A stretch of DNA of 9,010 nt from a bacterium (GTDB taxonomy: Bacteria > Vulcanimicrobiota > Xenobia > Xenobiales > Xenobiaceae). The notes below the pieces were generated by a model. The model had not been told where the DNA came from. It saw nothing but the letters and a program-made list of their open reading frames with translations, and ran no database searches. Where the stretch lies: assembly GCA_022839105.1 (NCBI GenBank), contig JALHDH010000122.1:6778-15787 (forward strand). Direction: 5' to 3'. Within the stretch, counting starts at the first letter, position 1, and each line of letters starts with the position of its first letter. Shown one piece after another: positions 6,708 through 9,010 of the stretch. The translations under genes and the position numbers were made by a program.

Positions 6708-6724
6708 TCCCGCCCGGGGCGGGG
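6708..6724 (+). promoter_or_regulatory. hairpin abutting the ribosome site of the 6739 gene
   Basis: CCCGCC (6709-6714) and GGCGGG (6718-6723) form a 6-bp GC stem with a 3-nt loop, extendable by T-G. It lies 25 nt after the MATE stop, and its 3' arm overlaps GGGGGAAG (6721-6728), the main purine run before the next start. It could be a U-less terminator for the MATE transcript or could limit translation of the next gene. The choice is not settled by sequence. Confidence 0.35.
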
Positions 6725-6738
6725 GAAGCCAGGTGGGA

Positions 6739-7440
6739 ATGCCTTCCAGTGCCGAATTCCGCCTCTTCGGACCCGAGCATGTGGGCGCGCTGGCGGTCGT
6801 GGCCCTGGCCTGCGCCCTGGTGGGATCATGCCGCGCCTGGGTGGGGCCCTCGGGCCGGGGGCGACTGGGGCAGGTCCTGGCCGGGGCCCTGCTCCTGTAC
6901 ACGCTCCACTCCTACTGGCTGGTCTGGCGAGCCGGGAACCTGACCGCGGATTACGCTCTGCCCTTGCACCTGTGCAACCTGCTGGTCTTCCTGGGCATCT
7001 GGGTCCTGCTCCGTCCGAGCCTCGGGGGGAGCGAACTGCTCTACTACTGGGGTGTCGGAGGAAGCGCCCAGGCCCTGATCACCCCCGATCTGCAGGCGGG
7101 CTTCCCGACGGGAGAGTTCTTCCGATTCTTCTGGGGCCACGGGTTGCTGGTGGTGGCCGTGGTCCACCTGGTCGCGGTCCTGGGCTTCAAGCCCCGACCT
7201 GAGGGGATGTGGAGGGCCTTCGCGTGGCTCCTGGTCTGGGTCGGGGTCGTGGGAGGGCTCGATGCCGTATTCGGCTGGAACTACGGCTATCTGTGCCAGA
7301 AGCCGCAGGGGGCCTCCATCCTGGACCACCTGGGCCCCTGGCCCTGGTATGTCTTGGGTGGAATCGCCCTGGCCCTGGGGATCTTCTGGCTCTTGAGCCT
7401 GCCCTGGAGGTTCCTCAGAACCAGATCGACTTCGCGGTGA
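6739..7440 (+). CDS. YwaF/TMEM164-type integral membrane protein (TIGR02206 family)
   Basis: Multi-pass membrane protein of 233 aa with about six or seven hydrophobic segments (roughly 14-32, 45-63, 75-92, 104-117, 132-150, 160-176, 204-220). Family signs are ALPLHLCNLLVF (73-84), YYWGVGGSAQALITPDL (102-118), FFRFFWGHGLL (127-137), GWNYGYLCQKP (179-189) and LGPWPWYVLGG (198-208). Bacterial members have no established function. The eukaryotic relative TMEM164 has been reported to act as an ether-phospholipid acyltransferase using a conserved Cys and His; C79 and H134 sit in the matching motifs here, so lipid acyl transfer is a possible role but not shown. ATG 6739 is preferred; GTG 6733 is the alternative and better spaced from GGGGGA. 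The gene is 55 nt downstream of the MATE gene on the same strand and overlaps the convergent gene by 26 bp. Confidence 0.88.
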   Translation: MPSSAEFRLFGPEHVGALAVVALACALVGSCRAWVGPSGRGRLGQVLAGALLLYTLHSYWLVWRAGNLTADYALPLHLCNLLVFLGIWVLLRPSLGGSELLYYWGVGGSAQALITPDLQAGFPTGEFFRFFWGHGLLVVAVVHLVAVLGFKPRPEGMWRAFAWLLVWVGVVGGLDAVFGWNYGYLCQKPQGASILDHLGPWPWYVLGGIALALGIFWLLSLPWRFLRTRSTSR

Positions 7441-7774
7441 TCGAGCCGTTCCAGCCGCGTCCTCCCTGGACCTTGATCTTGTCTCCCTTGTGCAGCGCGC
7501 TCCAGATCTGCTCCGGCTTGAGCATCTCGTCCTTGATCCAGCCGTCCTTCTGACGGCGCTGGACGATCTCGGTCTCGAGCTTGACGTAGACCCAGTTCTG
7601 ACGGACATCCGGCCTGGCTTCCATCAGGGCCACGCCGATCCGGTTCTTGGACGGGTCCAGATCGACCACCCGGTATTCGCCGGTCACCAGCAGGATCTGG
7701 GCACCTGCTTTCGGGGCGGTGCCCAGCATCGCCGCCACCACCAGCATCAGGCACAGGGCCAGGGTTCGCTGCAT
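7415..7774 (-). CDS. small exported protein, OB-fold-like (DUF5666-like)
   Basis: A 119-aa secreted protein of unknown role. Residues 1-25 are a signal peptide (MQR, a hydrophobic core, then AGA before Q26). The mature part is a short beta-rich domain: TGEYRVVDLDPSKNRIGVAL (31-50), QNWVYVKLETEIVQRR (59-74), KPEQIWSALHKGDKIKVQGG (86-105), then WNGSITAKSIWF (108-119). The pattern of a strand, a D-P-x-K-N turn, a T-x-I-V strand, a G-D-x-I/V-K-V motif and a C-terminal A-x-x-I strand resembles the DUF5666/OB-like domains of periplasmic proteins. The assignment is by eye and tentative. AAGGTGG (7787-7781) lies 6 nt before the ATG, a good ribosome site. The last 26 bp overlap the end of the convergent membrane-protein gene. 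Confidence 0.87.
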   Translation of the reverse strand: MQRTLALCLMLVVAAMLGTAPKAGAQILLVTGEYRVVDLDPSKNRIGVALMEARPDVRQNWVYVKLETEIVQRRQKDGWIKDEMLKPEQIWSALHKGDKIKVQGGRGWNGSITAKSIWF

Positions 7775-7793
7775 CGGGTTCCACCTTCCGTTT

Positions 7794-7813
7794 CTGGAAG
7801 AATTTTCTTCCAG
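7794..7813. promoter_or_regulatory. 20-bp inverted repeat upstream of the exported-protein gene
   Basis: CTGGAAGAA (7794-7802) and TTCTTCCAG (7805-7813) are exact reverse complements separated by TT. The element ends 19 nt before the ATG at 7774 and just upstream of its ribosome site. It is AT-richer than its surroundings and could be an operator or a leader hairpin. It matches no operator I can name with confidence. Confidence 0.45.
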
Positions 7814-7879
7814 GGGGATTCCGGGCTCCCGCCCGACTTCCTGTCCATGGACCGGAGACCGGGCGGCTCAATCTGTTCG

Positions 7880-7893
7880 GGATGTGAACATCC
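7880..7893. promoter_or_regulatory. 14-bp inverted repeat in a divergent spacer
   Basis: GGATGT (7880-7885) and ACATCC (7888-7893) are inverted around GA. It lies between the divergent genes starting at 7774 and 7961, about 55 nt before the -10 box of the latter, so an operator role is possible. Symmetry is the only evidence. The rest of the 186-nt spacer shows no other clear signal apart from the 7794 palindrome and the 7949 -10 box. Confidence 0.25.
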
Positions 7894-7948
7894 GGTCAGC
7901 CCCACAAGAGCCTGAGGGGACCCTCTCGTCCCTTGCGCCCTGGCGCGG

Positions 7949-7954
7949 TACAAT
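7949..7954 (+). promoter_or_regulatory. -10 box placing +1 on the ATG at 7961
   Basis: TACAAT matches five of six -10 consensus bases. With normal geometry (six bases, then +1) transcription starts at A7961, the A of the start codon, which predicts a leaderless mRNA. No good -35 is visible 16-18 nt upstream. Confidence 0.5.
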
Positions 7955-7960
7955 CAGGAC

Positions 7961-8854
7961 ATGGGACCGATCCAGAACTCACCCTCTGTCGCCTCCACCC
8001 CTCCCCAGGCTCCGGCCCGGACCAGTTCCGACGGGACTTTCAGGGTCGCCTCCTACAACGTCGAGAACCTCTTCGACGCCATCGATGATCCCAAGCGCAA
8101 GGACGAGACGACCCCTCCCAAGGACGTCGAGGCCATGCGCAGGCTGGCCCAGGCCCTCCGCAAGGCCGACGCCGACGTGGTGGCCCTGCAGGAGGTCGAG
8201 AACATCGAGATCCTCGAGCAGTTCCTGGACGAGCATCTGCCGGGGATGTACCCCCATCGGGTCCTGGTCGAGGGCAACGACATGCGCGGGATCGACGTGG
8301 CGGTGGTCTCGCGGCATCCCATCCAGTCCGTCCAGAGCCACAAGGACAACAAGTTCCCCCTTCCCGATGGCAAGAAGACCACCACCTTCCGCCGGGACCT
8401 CCTGCGCGCGGACATCCAGGTCGGATCCTATCCGTTCTCGGTCTACACGACCCACTTCAAGGCCCAGAGCGGAGGCCAGAAGGCCGACGATATCCGCCTG
8501 GCCGAGGCTCGCGAGACCCGTCGGATCGTCCAGGAGGAGATGGCGGCCTGGCCCGGCCGCCGTTTCGTGGTGACCGGAGACTTCAATGACACTCCGGAAT
8601 CCCAGGTGGGTCAGGTCTTCCTGTCCGGGGACCAGTGGCATCTGGAGGATGCCCTGGCCCATCTCTCGCCCCAGGAGCGGATCACCCATCCGGTGACGAA
8701 CCGCTCGATCGACTTCATGCTCTACCCCGAGTCGATGGAAGCGGAGTTCAAGGGGGGAGGCATCCAGAGCCTTCCTCGCGAGGAGAGGGGGACGGATCAC
8801 CTGCTGATCTACGCCGATTTCCGGTTTCCAGAAACTTCTCCGGAAAAGGGTTGA
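7961..8854 (+). CDS. endonuclease/exonuclease/phosphatase-family enzyme
   Basis: Metal-dependent phosphodiesterase or phosphatase of the DNase I-like (EEP) fold, 297 aa; whether it acts on nucleic acid, phospholipid or another phosphoester cannot be told. Catalytic landmarks in order: ASYNVENLFD with N33; ALQEVEN with metal ligand E78; RGIDVAVVSRHPI (109-121); TTHFKAQ with H165; TGDFNDTPES with D207 and N209; RSIDFML with D251; and GTDHLLIYADF with the D279-H280 pair. The set is complete, so activity is expected. The first 25 residues are polar and Pro/Ser-rich, with no signal peptide or lipobox, so a cytoplasmic site is likely. There is no Shine-Dalgarno before ATG 7961, and a TACAAT box ends 6 nt upstream, which suggests leaderless translation. 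The TGA stop (8852-8854) lies inside the -35 box of the tRNA promoter. Confidence 0.94.
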   Translation: MGPIQNSPSVASTPPQAPARTSSDGTFRVASYNVENLFDAIDDPKRKDETTPPKDVEAMRRLAQALRKADADVVALQEVENIEILEQFLDEHLPGMYPHRVLVEGNDMRGIDVAVVSRHPIQSVQSHKDNKFPLPDGKKTTTFRRDLLRADIQVGSYPFSVYTTHFKAQSGGQKADDIRLAEARETRRIVQEEMAAWPGRRFVVTGDFNDTPESQVGQVFLSGDQWHLEDALAHLSPQERITHPVTNRSIDFMLYPESMEAEFKGGGIQSLPREERGTDHLLIYADFRFPETSPEKG

Positions 8855-8880
8855 CGCCGCCTGGAGAGGTCGTCTATAAT
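8851..8880 (+). promoter_or_regulatory. near-consensus sigma70 promoter for tRNA-Gln
   Basis: TTGACG (8851-8856, five of six) and TATAAT (8875-8880, six of six) are separated by 18 nt. The predicted start is at 8887/8888, some 35 nt before the tRNA. The bases after the -10 box (CCGC) form a GC-rich discriminator, typical of stable-RNA promoters under stringent control, which is an inference here. Confidence 0.85.
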
Positions 8881-8883
8881 CCG

Positions 8884-8915
8884 CTTCGGCCGACGCTTCC
8901 GGGTTTCGGCCGAAG
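8884..8915 (+). repeat. inverted repeat in the tRNA 5' leader
   Basis: CTTCGGCCG (8884-8892) and CGGCCGAAG (8907-8915) are exact reverse complements with a 14-nt loop. Because transcription should begin near 8888, only about five of the nine pairs would be present in RNA. It could shape the leader before RNase P cleavage, or simply be a DNA symmetry. Confidence 0.4.
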
Positions 8916-8922
8916 GAAAGAT

Positions 8923-8996
8923 TGCCGGGTCGTCTAGTGGTAGGACAGCGGACTCTGGATCCGTACGCGAGGGTTCGAATCCTTCCCCGGCAGCCA
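8923..8996 (+). tRNA. tRNA-Gln, anticodon CUG, CCA encoded
   Basis: It folds into a full cloverleaf. The acceptor stem TGCCGGG (8923-8929) pairs with CCCGGCA (8986-8992). The D stem is GTCT/GGAC with loop AGTGGTA. The anticodon stem is GCGGA/TCCGT, with loop CTCTGGA giving anticodon CTG at 8955-8957, which reads CAG (Gln). The T arm is GAGGG-TTCGAAT-CCTTC. The discriminator is G8993 and CCA is encoded (8994-8996). The weak first pair (U1-A72) and the discriminator G are known glutamine identity features and support the call. Confidence 0.96.
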
Positions 8997-9010
8997 GTTC
9001 GCGCCGCGTT

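Noticed and set aside
4971..6902. Minus-strand open frame of about 640 codons
   Set aside because: Antisense to the MATE gene, rich in Gly/Gln/His/Asp with no fold signature; a by-product of G/C third positions.
6826..7608. Minus-strand open frame of 260 codons
   Set aside because: Overlaps two well-supported genes; Gln/Ser/Arg-rich with no domain.
7794..7813. Reading the GAA/TTC palindrome as a heat-shock or SOS element
   Set aside because: It lacks the CTG-N10-CAG spacing and sequence of the LexA box and the CIRCE arms; eukaryotic-type heat-shock elements are not used in bacteria.
7933..7938. TTGCGC as the -35 partner of TACAAT at 7949
   Set aside because: The spacer is only 10 nt, far too short for a sigma70-type promoter.
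7647..8573. Plus-strand frame of about 300 codons over the EEP gene
   Set aside because: Ser/Arg/Thr/Pro-rich shadow; the frame from 7961 has all EEP catalytic motifs.
1..9010. CRISPR array, insertion sequence, integrase or attachment site next to the tRNA
   Set aside because: No regularly spaced repeats, transposase or integrase motifs, or terminal inverted repeats were seen. Only 14 nt follow the tRNA, so an integration site there cannot be judged.

Overview
This is a GC-rich bacterial chromosomal stretch; third codon positions are almost all G or C. It holds nine protein genes, all but one of them complete beyond doubt (the 5' end of the gene ending at 5187 is uncertain), and one tRNA-Gln gene. 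I see no mobile element, CRISPR array, phage gene or toxin-antitoxin pair. A lipoprotein with a lipobox, a secreted alkaline phosphatase and the type IV pilus retraction ATPase PilT point to a piliated, probably diderm bacterium. An F420-type luciferase-like oxidoreductase is also present. The phylum cannot be fixed from this window; an under-sampled GC-rich lineage is only a guess.

Layout. (1) 1-1221, plus: a leader with a 16-bp perfect palindrome, then a secreted alkaline phosphatase that keeps its zinc and nucleophile residues but seems to lack the usual third-metal (Mg) ligands. (2) 1359-1988, plus: an unrecognised lipoprotein. It ends against a strong GC hairpin shared with the convergent gene. 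(3) 4639-2039, minus: an apparent operon of FmdB-type zinc-ribbon protein, LLM-class F420/flavin oxidoreductase and PilT. (4) 4640-4803: divergent regulatory region with a good sigma70-type promoter. (5) 4804-6683, plus: an unrecognised acidic helical protein followed 17 nt later by a MATE transporter. (6) 6739-7440, plus: a YwaF/TMEM164-type membrane protein, converging by 26 bp on a small exported beta-rich protein on the minus strand (7774-7415). (7) 7775-7960: divergent spacer with two palindromes. (8) 7961-8854, plus: an endonuclease/exonuclease/phosphatase-family enzyme that looks leaderless. (9) 8851-8996: a near-consensus promoter, overlapping the previous stop codon, for tRNA-Gln(CUG).

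The genes do not form one pathway. Functional links are limited to probable co-transcription in blocks 3 and 5. The most informative signals concern gene starts and promoters: the ATG at 4678 lies inside a -10 box, the ATG at 7961 falls on the predicted +1, and a tRNA -35 box contains the upstream stop codon. The apparent Mg-site change in the phosphatase and the conserved Cys/His pair in the YwaF-type protein are also worth checking. No wholly new multi-gene system is evident.
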